NCBI GenBank assembly: GCA_017134815.1
Contig: CP071032.1
Span: 992,001-1,056,000, forward strand
Length of the DNA stretch: 64,000 bases
Source: Lentisphaerota bacterium
GTDB taxonomy: Bacteria; Verrucomicrobiota; Lentisphaeria; Victivallales; Victivallaceae
Reading direction: 5' to 3'
The position numbers and the translations under genes are program-made. Position 1 is the first letter of the stretch. Every line of letters starts with the position of its first letter. Shown one piece after another: positions 54,871-63,995 of this stretch. The notes below the pieces were generated by a model that was not told the DNA's origin, made no database searches, and was given only the letters and a program-made list of their open reading frames with translations.

Positions 54871-56376
54871 TTAATATTTTCTTACGTATTCCGCAGCGTT
54901 TTTACCTGCCTCCCGACCTGTGATCGCTCCTTTTATCAAACCGGACCCGGTAGGATATGCATAATAGAAATATCCTCCAGTAATTTCGCCGCAACCGTAG
55001 AGTCCCGGTATCGGGATGTCACTGTTATCAAGAATTTCACAATTGTAGTTTGAGTTAAGCCCGCCAAAGGAAAATGTAACTCCCGGCACCACCGGGTAGA
55101 TATAATAAGGAGGCTTGACAATAGGCAGAGCCCAGTTGGTTTTAGGCGGGCATATTCCTTTAGTCGACTGCCCGTCAAGAACCGCAGGATCAAGCTTTCC
55201 GGTATTATGTTTACAAGCCCGGTTATATTCCTCGATTGTCTTCATAAAAGCGTTGACATGAATCCCGGCTTCTGCAGCAAGCTGACGCAGGTCGCTGCCT
55301 TTGTAGCAGGTTTTCTGGAGCTGGTAATGAGGCTCACAGCAGGCAATGCCCTGTGAATCAAACACTTGAAATCCAACCTGATCATAAACCTTGAGCAAAG
55401 CCCTGCCGACATCCACATAAGTTTGGATATTCCAGTATTTACCCTCGTTGATAAAACGATGCCCGATCTTATCAACAGTAATTCCCCATGGGAAACCGAG
55501 CCGGTTGGTTCTTTCACAGGTATCCAGACCCCCAATATAGGGAGAATCAATATCTATTGGCGTGATATGCGCTCCGGTAAAGTGCCCTCTGCACCCTGCC
55601 CCGTGCCGGACAGCAGCCATCAGCATGTCACCGGTATTGAACTTCACACAACGCTGCCGGATATCATCCCACTCCGGGCCCAGAAACTGAGCTCGCCTGG
55701 CATTGCTTGCCTCAAAGCCGCCGCAGCCAAGAACAACCGATCCGTAAAAGTGTTTAACCCGGCCGTTCCTGTCACGTGCCCGCACTCCTCTGACATCTCC
55801 AACTTCCGAAAAAATCAAATCAAAGCAGTTGAGGTCGAAATGAAATTCTACATTTTTGCTCTCCAGATATTCACGCTCATAGCTGACCAGCCCATGCCCG
55901 CCGCCGCGGGCCTGAATAACAAGTCCGCCGGGATAACGTTTTTTGCCGGCTTTTTTGCTTTTTGAGTCATTAACCGTGGCATAACCAGCCAAATCAAATT
56001 CCACGCCGTGCTTTTTCAGCCACATTGCGATATCAAAAGACTGTGATGTAAACCATTTGACCAGCTCCTCATCCGGCCTGTTGTGACCGGCACTCATTAC
56101 CTCCTCATAATATTTTTTATGCGGATAATTCTCAATATCAATCGCATTCCAGTCCGCATCCGAAAACTCTGCTGCAAGCAACGGTCTAACTTCACTTGGA
56201 TCATTGAATGCAATGCGCAAAGCGGCAGTAGTCAGACGTGAGTTACCACCCCATAAATCCTTTGAAGCTTTTTCGAGAACCACTACTTTAGCCCCACTGT
56301 CAACAGCTGAAATTGCTGCTGACAACGCAGCATTTCCTGTTCCTACAACAATTACCCGGCGAAAATCCGTATTCAT
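54871..56376 (-). CDS. FAD-dependent tricarballylate dehydrogenase-like protein
   Basis: 501 residues. FAD fold VVGTGNAALSAAISAVDSGAKVVVLEKA at the start, SGGYFYYAYPTGSGLIKGAITGREAG at the end, and the FrdA-type catalytic region (GGFEASNARRAQFLGPEW, about 215-232; NWALPIVKPPYYIYPVVPG, about 410). It resembles TcuA, which oxidises tricarballylate to cis-aconitate; fumarate-reductase-family flavoproteins such as KstD are other options. No tcuB/C partner beside it. GGGAG lies nine bases before the ATG. Confidence 0.78.
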   Translation of the reverse strand: MNTDFRRVIVVGTGNAALSAAISAVDSGAKVVVLEKASKDLWGGNSRLTTAALRIAFNDPSEVRPLLAAEFSDADWNAIDIENYPHKKYYEEVMSAGHNRPDEELVKWFTSQSFDIAMWLKKHGVEFDLAGYATVNDSKSKKAGKKRYPGGLVIQARGGGHGLVSYEREYLESKNVEFHFDLNCFDLIFSEVGDVRGVRARDRNGRVKHFYGSVVLGCGGFEASNARRAQFLGPEWDDIRQRCVKFNTGDMLMAAVRHGAGCRGHFTGAHITPIDIDSPYIGGLDTCERTNRLGFPWGITVDKIGHRFINEGKYWNIQTYVDVGRALLKVYDQVGFQVFDSQGIACCEPHYQLQKTCYKGSDLRQLAAEAGIHVNAFMKTIEEYNRACKHNTGKLDPAVLDGQSTKGICPPKTNWALPIVKPPYYIYPVVPGVTFSFGGLNSNYNCEILDNSDIPIPGLYGCGEITGGYFYYAYPTGSGLIKGAITGREAGKNAAEYVRKY

Positions 56377-56597
56377 AATTTACTCTCCCTTAGAATCCAA
56401 TAAGATAATCCACCCTCTTTTATAAAAAATATTCTGTCTATTTAATAAATTCAAACCACCTTGAATATTTGCGTTGTATTTGCTTGATTTTTTTCGACCG
56501 CTTACTAAGTTATGGTATGCTGCGGCGGAAATAACCTTGTTTCAGCAAAGCAGCCTTGTTGCGTAAACCTACAGCCCTGCTGCCAAAAGGAGCCAGA

Positions 56598-57878
56598 ATG
56601 CAAAGTCTGATAGTTGAGGGGGGAGCCCCGATAAAAGGAGAAGTGACGGTAAGCGGAAACAAAAATGCGGTACTGCCGATGATGGCGGCAGCATTGCTCA
56701 GTGACGAAAAAGTTATACTGCATAACGTCCCGGCAATCGTTGATGTTTTGGTCACTCTCGAAATATTTGATCACACCGGTGTCGATTATGAATTTTCAAA
56801 TAACACACTCGTTATCGATGCCAGAAAAATTAAAAACAGTATAATTCCTCGCGAAATTTGTTCCAGAATACGTACTTCAATCATGTTTGCCGGCCCTTTG
56901 ACTCTCAGGTGCGGAAAATGCGAAATTTTTCCACCGGGCGGTGATATTATCGGACGTCGCCGGCTGGACGGACATGTCTACGGACTGAAGTCCCTGGGCA
57001 TAGATATTGAACTGGATCACCGCTTTATTTTCAAAGTTGAAAAACGCCTGATCGGTCGCGAACTGTTTCTCGATGAAGCCAGTGTTACGGCAACTGAGCA
57101 ACTAATGACCGCCGCAGTTACCGCAGAAGGAATTACCACTATCCGGAACGCCGCATCCGAACCCCATGTCAACGATTTGGCAAAGCTGTTAAATAAAATG
57201 GGGGCCAGGATCAGCGGTCTGAACAGTAACACCCTGATTATTGAAGGGGTTGAAAAGCTGCATGGAGCTGAGCACACTGTAGTCAGTGATCACACTGAGG
57301 CCGGCAGCTTTATTGCGCTGGGGGCGGCATGCGGCGGAGAACTTACTATTAAAAATACTGTTCCAAGGCATTACTGGATGACCAGGCGGGTTTTCGAAAG
57401 GCTCGGAGTTAAACTTGAGCTGCACCAGAATGAAATATTTCTACCCGGCAACCAGGAAATGAAAATTCAGAAGGATTTCGGGGGACACTGTCCGGTAATC
57501 GCTGACGGCCCCTGGCCGCAGTTTCCTTCCGACTTAATGAGTGTCTCAATTGTTGCCGCCACTCAGGCGGAAGGCACAATTCTGTTCTTTGAGAAAATGT
57601 TTGAAAGCCGCCTCTATTTTGTTGATCGTCTGATCAGTATGGGAGCCGGGGCAATAGTCTGTGACCCGCACCGTGTCGTTATCAACGGCCGCTCTCAGCT
57701 CCGCGGAGTGGAAATGTCCAGTCCCGACATCCGTGCCGGAATGGCGTTGCTGATAGCAGCTCTTTGCGCAGATGGGCAAAGCAGAATAAATTCAGCCAAT
57801 ATTATTTACCGCGGTTATGAAAACATCGTCAATAAGCTGCTCGGAATCAATGCAAAAGTACAGGCTGTTGAATCCTGA
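56598..57878 (+). CDS. murA: UDP-N-acetylglucosamine 1-carboxyvinyltransferase, Asp-type
   Basis: 426 residues. First committed step of peptidoglycan synthesis: transfers enolpyruvate from PEP to UDP-GlcNAc. Lys22-type GNKNAVLPMMAAALL at the N-terminus, the PGGDIIGRRRLDGH loop, and GGYENIVNKLLGINA-like end. Asp116 occupies the position of E. coli Cys115 (GGCxIG), the fosfomycin target, so it is predicted fosfomycin-resistant, as in Chlamydia and Mycobacterium. Start at 56598: AAGGAG seven bases upstream; the in-frame upstream codon at 56556 is not needed. Convergent with asparaginase. Confidence 0.94.
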   Translation: MQSLIVEGGAPIKGEVTVSGNKNAVLPMMAAALLSDEKVILHNVPAIVDVLVTLEIFDHTGVDYEFSNNTLVIDARKIKNSIIPREICSRIRTSIMFAGPLTLRCGKCEIFPPGGDIIGRRRLDGHVYGLKSLGIDIELDHRFIFKVEKRLIGRELFLDEASVTATEQLMTAAVTAEGITTIRNAASEPHVNDLAKLLNKMGARISGLNSNTLIIEGVEKLHGAEHTVVSDHTEAGSFIALGAACGGELTIKNTVPRHYWMTRRVFERLGVKLELHQNEIFLPGNQEMKIQKDFGGHCPVIADGPWPQFPSDLMSVSIVAATQAEGTILFFEKMFESRLYFVDRLISMGAGAIVCDPHRVVINGRSQLRGVEMSSPDIRAGMALLIAALCADGQSRINSANIIYRGYENIVNKLLGINAKVQAVES

Positions 57879-57952
57879 TTCCTGGTAAAAGGTTTTTACG
57901 GAATGCAGTATCGCCCACGCTGCTCATTACACTGGGAAACTGTATACAAATT

Positions 57953-57990
57953 GCCCGGCTGCACTTTATGTCATAAAAATTCAGCCGGGC
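57953..57990. terminator. Hairpin between murA and asparaginase genes
   Basis: GCCCGGCTG/CAGCCGGGC, perfect 9-bp arms with a 20-base loop, in the convergent space. No T-run; may still work bidirectionally. Confidence 0.5.
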
Positions 57991-58023
57991 GTCAGCAGAT
58001 TGTCTCGCAGCGGTTCCTGTATT

Positions 58024-59112
58024 CTAGTGCTGAAACAGCTTTGCAATCTGATCTTCGGGCATTTTATTCGAGAGAGCCAGCATCAGCAGCAGCCTGGCTT
58101 TTCTGGCTCTGAGATAACGTGACAGTATAATACCTTCTTTTGCCATGGTAGCGCCACCGCCGGGACCACCGTATGCCGGTATCATCGGCCCGTCAGGCAC
58201 ACAAGTTGTAACAACCACGACAACCCCTTTGCTTTTCGCATACTTGATAGCTTTATAAACATTTTCCTGCACATTGCCGGAACCGACCGCCTCGATAACC
58301 AGTCCTTTCACTCCAGAATCTACCGCCCGCCTGATCGCTTTACCGTCACAGCCGGCATAACTCATGAAGAGTTCAACTCGCTGTTCCAGCTTTTCAGGCA
58401 GACCTATGCAGATATCCTGCATCGGCCGATTGTATTTAATGACTTTACCAGTGGAAATATAGCCGAGGTAGCCGCTTTCACCGGAATTAAAAGTCTCAAC
58501 ATTATTGGTATTGGTTTTGCGGACAGTGTAAGCACTGTTTACAAACTGATTCAGCGTTACAGTCACTCCCCACCCTTTTGCGTCAGGAGAGACCGCCTGA
58601 ACCATTGCATTCATAATGTTTTCAGGTCCATCCGGGGACATATCTGAAGCATCCCGCATAGCACCGACAAACACTACCGGTTTTTTAGTAGAAGTACAGG
58701 CATCGACAAAAAATGCGGCCTCTGCCATTGTATCAGTACCGTGAGTTACAATAACCCCTGAAATATCTTTGCGTTTCACCAGCTTGTCAACCAGCTTTGC
58801 CAGTCTAAGCCAGACTTCCGGCTTAATCCGTGAACTGTCTTCATTGCAGAGAGAGTAAATTTCAACGTTAGCTTTTGTAAGCAAGTCAGGTACAGCAGAA
58901 ATTAAGGCAACTCCGGATACTGCCGGAACCGCCGCGCCGGTTTCATCTTTTTTCTGGGCAATTGTTCCCCCGGTTGTAATAATGGCTATCTTTGGGAGTC
59001 TTGCATTGTCTCCCATCAAAACCGGCTTGACACTTGCCGAGAGATTACCTCCGACAGCGTGAGAACAGAGTACTGCCAGCGGCATAACTGCTGCAATCAA
59101 ACTTTTACGCAT
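58024..59112 (-). CDS. ansB: Exported type II L-asparaginase
   Basis: 362 residues. Signal peptide residues 1-22 (LIAAVMPLAVLCSHAVGG). The first catalytic threonine in IITTGGTIAQK (about residues 44-54), then VTHGTDTMAEAAFFVD (about 122-137) with the Thr-Asp-Lys active site. The rest is complete. Periplasmic deamidation of asparagine to aspartate. GAGGT before the ATG. Faces murA tail-to-tail. Confidence 0.92.
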   Translation of the reverse strand: MRKSLIAAVMPLAVLCSHAVGGNLSASVKPVLMGDNARLPKIAIITTGGTIAQKKDETGAAVPAVSGVALISAVPDLLTKANVEIYSLCNEDSSRIKPEVWLRLAKLVDKLVKRKDISGVIVTHGTDTMAEAAFFVDACTSTKKPVVFVGAMRDASDMSPDGPENIMNAMVQAVSPDAKGWGVTVTLNQFVNSAYTVRKTNTNNVETFNSGESGYLGYISTGKVIKYNRPMQDICIGLPEKLEQRVELFMSYAGCDGKAIRRAVDSGVKGLVIEAVGSGNVQENVYKAIKYAKSKGVVVVVTTCVPDGPMIPAYGGPGGGATMAKEGIILSRYLRARKARLLLMLALSNKMPEDQIAKLFQH

Positions 59113-59597
59113 AAATTTACCTCTAATTGTTAGAAATTATAATTACTAATGGGGGTAAAACTATAACGTGCTTTTGACGTTATGACAAATGCGAAATTGC
59201 AAAAAACGGCCATACAACAAATCTATCTTCACATAACACTTGTCAGGACCACTCCTGATCAAGCCTGTTTGATCATTTACCCTCAGAATCTATAAACCCC
59301 TTTGCAGTCAGATTAGCCTTGAGTATTTCGATATCCACTCTGAAAGTCAGCCCAAATCCATGCAGTTCAGAATTATGTTTTTCAAAAAAGCGCAAAGCCT
59401 GAATCTATTTGAGTCTGATAAGAAATAAACATCCATGATTTACGCCTCTGTCTAATTGTAAAGCCAGACTGCAAGCATTATGGTATCGGAGTTTTTTTTA
59501 TTGCAAATGATTGTCAGGGAACACCAGGAAACTTTTATTGTCTTATTATCTTGTTTTTGATATAAACCGCATGAAAAAATAATGAAAGGAATTTAAC
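59113..59597. other. 485-bp gap upstream of ridA
   Basis: No ORF with a ribosome binding site, no RNA recognised. AAAGGA seven bases before the ridA ATG; TTGTTT-TATAAA-like promoter elements near 59551-59566 are weak. Confidence 0.35.
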
Positions 59598-59966
59598 ATG
59601 CAGCCAATCAATTCAGAAAAACTGCCGGTTCTCGGCGGCCCCTTCGTACCGGCGATCAAAGAAAACGGCATGATATTTACTTCAGGTCAGCTCGGACTTG
59701 ACACCGAAGGAACTATGGCAGAAGGTGTTGACGGCCAGAGCAGACAGGTACTGGAAAACCTCAAGAACCTGCTTGAAGCTGGCGGCTCAAGCCTGAATAA
59801 AGTTGTCAAAACAACCTGTTTCCTTGCTGATATCAAAGATTACGCTGAGTTCAACGCTGTTTACGCCGAATACTTCGGCGATCACAAACCGGCCCGCAGC
59901 TGTTTCCAGGTCGGCGCTCTGCCGCTTGGCGCTCTGGTCGAAATCGAGTGCATTGCCAGCTGCTGA
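59598..59966 (+). CDS. ridA: RidA/YjgF-family enamine/imine deaminase
   Basis: 122 residues. Contains ITSGQLGLD-like IFTSGQLGLDTEGT, the QSRQVLENLKNLLEAGGSSL helix, VVKTTCFLADI-Y-FNAVYAEYF and PARSCFQVGALPLGALVEIECIA with the invariant Arg. Hydrolyses reactive 2-aminoacrylate-type intermediates, protecting PLP enzymes. Monocistronic, convergent with valS. Confidence 0.95.
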   Translation: MQPINSEKLPVLGGPFVPAIKENGMIFTSGQLGLDTEGTMAEGVDGQSRQVLENLKNLLEAGGSSLNKVVKTTCFLADIKDYAEFNAVYAEYFGDHKPARSCFQVGALPLGALVEIECIASC

Positions 59967-60002
59967 ATGCAAAAGTACACTTTTGCCCGGTAATGGGCAT
60001 AC

Positions 60003-60035
60003 AAAAGCCCCGTCGGTTTTTCCGGCGGGGCTTTT
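60003..60035. terminator. Bidirectional terminator between ridA and valS
   Basis: AAAAGCCCCG/CGGGGCTTTT stem with about 13-base loop; T-run on both strands. The 90-bp convergent space is otherwise empty. Confidence 0.9.
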
Positions 60036-60056
60036 CAGTACAGCTGAATTTTGCTG

Positions 60057-62735
60057 CTATTTCAAGTCAGCGATAAGTTCTTCAACACGCTGCAGCTTGT
60101 GCTTCAAGCCTTCAAGGTGTTCTTTAGCTTCATTGACTACTTTTTCAGGAGCTTTACTGAGAAATTTCTCATTTGACAACTTGGCCTCAGAGCCTTTTAT
60201 CCAGCCAAGAAGCTGCTTTTTCTGCTTATCCAGTTTTTTCATCTCCTCATCAAGATCAATAAGTCCTTTCAGCGGTAAATAAATAGTCCCGCAGTTGGAC
60301 AGCTGTGATGGAGCAGCTCCGTTTGTTTCAACGTCAAAATCCTCCAGAGAAATCTCAACGTGTTCAGCATTCAGCAGAGTTTTAAGGGAAGCGGTTTCCT
60401 GCTTGAGGAAAGCCGCATTTGCCTGATTTATCGCCTTGACAAAGTAGTTCACCTTCTTCCCGTCGGCAATACCGTAATTTGCCTTCAGGCTGCGCCCTGC
60501 CCGGACAAGCTGAAACTTTGCTTCAACCATATCCAGCAGGTCAGGATCTTTATCCATAATTGAAGGAATTTTCATATTTTCAAGGGGCTGCGGATAACGC
60601 TCATGCATAATTGTTTCGTTATCACCAAGGAAGCCCATCTGGTGAGCCAGTTCTTCGGTAATAAAAGGCATGAATGGATGCAGCAGTCGCAGAATCTTAA
60701 ACAATACAAAATCAAGCACCTGCAGTGCCTGCTGTTTTTCCTCGCCACCAGCCCAGAGCCTGACTTTAGATGTCTCAATAAACCAGTCACAGAAGTTGTT
60801 CCAGACCAGTTCGTAAATTTCATGCGCTGCAAAATGGAATCGGAATTCTTCCAGAGACTTGTTAGTCATGGCAATAGCTTCATTTATCCAGGATATAATC
60901 CACTTCTCATCAGCAGTCAGCTTGCTGTGATCAACTCCGGAAAGATCGCGGAAACCTTCAGTAACCGGTCCCTGCATCTGCCGGAAGCGGCAGGCGTTCC
61001 AGAGTTTATTGGCAAAGTTACGCCCAAGTTCACACTTTTCGTTGCTGTAACGAATATCCATACCGACCGGCGCAATGTAAATGATGGAAAAGCGCAGTGC
61101 GTCCGCGCCGTAAGTATCAATAACATCCAGTGGATCCGGTGAGTTCCCCAGGGACTTACTGAGTTTACGGCCGATTTCATCGCGGATAATGCTGGTGAAA
61201 TAAACATTTTTAAACGGGATTTCATCCATAAATTCACAACCGGCCATGATCATGCGGGCAACCCAGAAGAAAATAATGTCCGGGCCGGTTACCAGATCGG
61301 CGGTTGGATAGAAATATTCAAGTTCTTCAGTTTTTTCCGGCCAGCCCATAACAGAAAAGGGCCACAGCCAGGAACTGAACCAGGTGTCCAGCACATCTTC
61401 CTCCTGACGCCACGGGCCACCTTCATCCGGCGCTTCCATGCCGACAAAAATTTCTCCGGTTTCGTCGTTGTACCACGCAGGAATCCGGTGTCCCCACCAG
61501 ATTTGGCGGCTTATGCACCAGTCCTGTATGTTTTCCATCCAATGAAAATATGTCTTGCTCCAGCGCTCCGGATGAAATTTGATATCTCCATTTTTAACCG
61601 CTTCGAGTGCCGGTCTGGCAAGCTCTTTCATATTGCAAAACCACTGGGCACTGACCATAGTTTCAATAGGAACGTCACCACGCTCTGAATAACCTACAGC
61701 GTGCTGAATATCCTCTATTTTAAGCATCAGCCCCTGCTCTTCCAGCATCCTGACACATTTCTTACGCGCCTCAAAACGATCCAGACCGTCAAACTCGGGT
61801 CCGCATTTGGAGTTCAGCGTAGCATCGTTGTTCATAATTGAAAGCACTTCAAGGTTATGTCTTTTTCCAACCTCAAAGTCATTCGGATCATGGGCAGGGG
61901 TAATTTTTACACAACCGGTTCCTTTTTCAGGATCGGCGTGCTCATCAGCTATAATAGTAATTTTGCGATCCGTCAGCGGCAAATCAACAGTCCTGCCAAT
62001 TAGATGCTTATAACGCTCATCCTCAGGATGCACTGCCACCGCGGTATCGCCAAACATGGTCTCCGGGCGGGTCGTGGCTATTTCAAGAAAACCGGAACCG
62101 TCTGAAAGTGGATACTTATAATGGTAAAATTTTCCGGCAATATCCTTATAGATAACTTCTTCATCTGAAAGTGCCGTCTGCGCGACCGGACACCAGTTGA
62201 TCATGCGCTGTCCACGATAGATGTAGCCTTTTTCATAGAGCTCGACAAAGACCTTTCTAACAGCAAAGCTCAAGCCCTCATCCATGGTGAAACGTTCACG
62301 CTCCCAGTCGCAGGCGGTGCCAAGCTTGCGCAGCTGTTTTATTATAGTACCACCATACTGCTTGCGCCAGTCCCAGACTTTTTCTATAAAGTTTTCACGG
62401 CCAAGTTCGTCACGTCCAGGTTCTCCGGCTTCACGCAAAGTCTTTTCTACTTTACTTTCGGTAGCTATGCCGGCATGGTCTGTACCCGGAAACCAACTGA
62501 CTTCATAACCCTGCATTTTACGCCACCTGATCAGAATATCCTGCAGTGTATTGTTCAAAACGTGCCCGAGGTGCAGAATGCCGGTCACATTCGGAGGGGG
62601 AATAACTATGGAATAAGGTTTTTTATCAGGATCAGGGGTACCATGGAAATAACCGCGCTTTTCCCACAGCGGATACCATTTGTTTTCAACAGCCGACGGC
62701 TCATAGGCTTTCGGCATCTCTTTAGTTGTACTCAT
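60057..62735 (-). CDS. valS: Valyl-tRNA synthetase
   Basis: 892 residues, class I. HIGH-like motif PPPNVTGILHLGHVLNNTLQD (about residues 46-66), editing domain (TTRPETMFGDTAVAVHP, about 220), KMSKS-like GRKLSKSLGNSPDPLDV (about 530) and a C-terminal coiled coil (LDEEMKKLDKQKKQLLGWI) typical of ValRS. ATG at 62735 follows GGAG at seven bases; the TTG at 62741 is inside that spacing. Candidate promoter TTGACA near 62937. No T-box leader. Confidence 0.96.
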   Translation of the reverse strand: MSTTKEMPKAYEPSAVENKWYPLWEKRGYFHGTPDPDKKPYSIVIPPPNVTGILHLGHVLNNTLQDILIRWRKMQGYEVSWFPGTDHAGIATESKVEKTLREAGEPGRDELGRENFIEKVWDWRKQYGGTIIKQLRKLGTACDWERERFTMDEGLSFAVRKVFVELYEKGYIYRGQRMINWCPVAQTALSDEEVIYKDIAGKFYHYKYPLSDGSGFLEIATTRPETMFGDTAVAVHPEDERYKHLIGRTVDLPLTDRKITIIADEHADPEKGTGCVKITPAHDPNDFEVGKRHNLEVLSIMNNDATLNSKCGPEFDGLDRFEARKKCVRMLEEQGLMLKIEDIQHAVGYSERGDVPIETMVSAQWFCNMKELARPALEAVKNGDIKFHPERWSKTYFHWMENIQDWCISRQIWWGHRIPAWYNDETGEIFVGMEAPDEGGPWRQEEDVLDTWFSSWLWPFSVMGWPEKTEELEYFYPTADLVTGPDIIFFWVARMIMAGCEFMDEIPFKNVYFTSIIRDEIGRKLSKSLGNSPDPLDVIDTYGADALRFSIIYIAPVGMDIRYSNEKCELGRNFANKLWNACRFRQMQGPVTEGFRDLSGVDHSKLTADEKWIISWINEAIAMTNKSLEEFRFHFAAHEIYELVWNNFCDWFIETSKVRLWAGGEEKQQALQVLDFVLFKILRLLHPFMPFITEELAHQMGFLGDNETIMHERYPQPLENMKIPSIMDKDPDLLDMVEAKFQLVRAGRSLKANYGIADGKKVNYFVKAINQANAAFLKQETASLKTLLNAEHVEISLEDFDVETNGAAPSQLSNCGTIYLPLKGLIDLDEEMKKLDKQKKQLLGWIKGSEAKLSNEKFLSKAPEKVVNEAKEHLEGLKHKLQRVEELIADLK

Positions 62736-62961
62736 AGACAAACTCCGAGCATCGCTTTATGTTAAACTTATAATATATTGTAGATTCAGTTCATTCAGTG
62801 CTGGCGACATTTGTCGGCCGGACTGCAAAAGACCTTACATATAGCATGAATTAATAAAATTTGAAATGCATAAGCTCATTATTTTAACCTGATTGCCCGG
62901 GAATAAACTGCATTCTGTACACAGTTTGTCCCCGAGTGTGTCAATTTTGCCCGGTTTTTGA

Positions 62962-62972
62962 GACATTTAGTC
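62962..62972. promoter_or_regulatory. GACATNNNGTC element upstream of hsp20, candidate enhancer
   Basis: GACATTTAGTC, within TGAGACAT-TTA-GTC, 81 bp above the hsp20 -24 box. A similar palindrome GACATAATGTC lies 120 bp above the dnaK -24 box. Both share TGAGACAT-N3-GTC. Together with the -24/-12 sites this looks like an enhancer-binding site. Confidence 0.45.
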
Positions 62973-63050
62973 CCGGACAGCACCACCCATCCTCTTTATA
63001 TCAAGCTGTTTGAGCATAATAATCAAACATTTATATTAAAGATTTAAAAG

Positions 63051-63068
63051 TTGGCATGAGCCCTGCTT
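63051..63068 (+). promoter_or_regulatory. Sigma-54-type -24/-12 promoter upstream of the hsp20 pair
   Basis: TTGGCATGAGCCCTGCTT: GG and GC at exact -24/-12 spacing, TGGCAYG-N4-YTGCW. Predicted start about 63078, 54 bp before the first ATG. The surrounding region (62736-63131, 396 bp) has no gene. Confidence 0.72.
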
Positions 63069-63131
63069 TATCAATAAACAGAAAATTTAAAGTATCAGAA
63101 AATACTGAATAACTCAAAATGGAGGTGTATC

Positions 63132-63539
63132 ATGTTATTCGCAAACAACTATTATTTTGATCGGCTTCGCCGGGAAATGGATGAACTTTTCAGCGGTCTT
63201 GCCCATTCAAGTGAGTTTCCGCCGGTAAATCTTTATTCAAAAGAACATGAGCTGGTTTTAACCGCGGAAATACCAGGGCTGGAAGCGGAAGACCTGGATA
63301 TCAGCAGCAAAGACAACATCCTGACAATTCGCGGCGAACGCAAATCCGTAGAACTCAGTGACGATCAGACCTATATAAAAAGAGAAAGAAGCTGTGGTAA
63401 ATTTTCCAGAGCATTTTCTCTGCCCAGAGACATTGATTCAGACAAAATCGAGGCAAAATACAAGAACGGCGTTCTGATCCTCAGACTGCCTATTGCTGAA
63501 GCTGCCAAACCCAGAAAAATTAACGTTTCAGGCGAGTAA
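63132..63539 (+). CDS. Small heat shock protein Hsp20 (copy 1)
   Basis: 135 residues. Alpha-crystallin domain (PPVNLYSKEHELVLTAEIPGLEAEDLDIS, KDNILTIRGERK, and C-terminal FSRAFSLPRDIDSDKIEAKYKNGVLILRLP). ATP-independent holdase. GGAGGTG before the ATG. First of two co-oriented Hsp20 genes, 12 bp apart; N-terminal arm YYFDRLRREMDELFSG is short. Confidence 0.95.
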   Translation: MLFANNYYFDRLRREMDELFSGLAHSSEFPPVNLYSKEHELVLTAEIPGLEAEDLDISSKDNILTIRGERKSVELSDDQTYIKRERSCGKFSRAFSLPRDIDSDKIEAKYKNGVLILRLPIAEAAKPRKINVSGE

Positions 63540-63551
63540 GGAGGTGCTATT

Positions 63552-63935
63552 ATGAAACACGAAATCAATAAAAAAGAAAATAAAGTGCCGGCACATACTC
63601 ATGAAAAAGCTATCATGCCGCATGTTGATATCATCGAAAACGGCAACAGCATTCTCTTAATGGCAGATATGCCGGGAGTCAACGAAAACAGTGTAGAAGT
63701 AGAACTTGAAAGACAGGAGTTGAAAATATCCGGAAAAGTCACCCCTTATGTTCCCGAAGGCTATACTAAAGTGCTATGTGAGTTCAAGCCGGGCAGCTTT
63801 GAAAGGACTTTTACTCTGAGTGACACCATTGACCGCAGCGGAATTAAAGCGGTTATGAAAAATGGTGTTTTGAGACTGATTCTGCCCAAAAATAAAGAAG
63901 TTCAACCCAGAAAAATCACTGTCCTTTCTGAGTAA
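63552..63935 (+). CDS. Small heat shock protein Hsp20 (copy 2)
   Basis: 127 residues. Second, more divergent Hsp20 in the same operon. Alpha-crystallin core PHVDIIENGNSILLMADMPGVNENSVEVELE (about 25-55), then FERTFTLSDTIDRSGIKAVMKNGVLRLILP. N-terminal arm is charged with H-E-I-N-K-K. Good ribosome binding site GGAGGTG. It probably forms hetero-oligomers with copy 1. Confidence 0.95.
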   Translation: MKHEINKKENKVPAHTHEKAIMPHVDIIENGNSILLMADMPGVNENSVEVELERQELKISGKVTPYVPEGYTKVLCEFKPGSFERTFTLSDTIDRSGIKAVMKNGVLRLILPKNKEVQPRKITVLSE

Positions 63936-63962
63936 GCACCTTTTTCCCTTCTTTTTCATACT

Positions 63963-63995
63963 GGGAGCAGCCAAACGCTGCTCCCTCCTTTTTTA
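63963..63995 (+). terminator. Terminator after the hsp20 operon
   Basis: GGGAGCAGC/GCTGCTCCC stem with a 5-base loop, then CCTTTTTT. Confidence 0.93.

Noticed and set aside
62736-62960. T-box leader for valS
   Set aside because: No T-box core AGGGTGGNACCGCG or specifier-type stem before valS.
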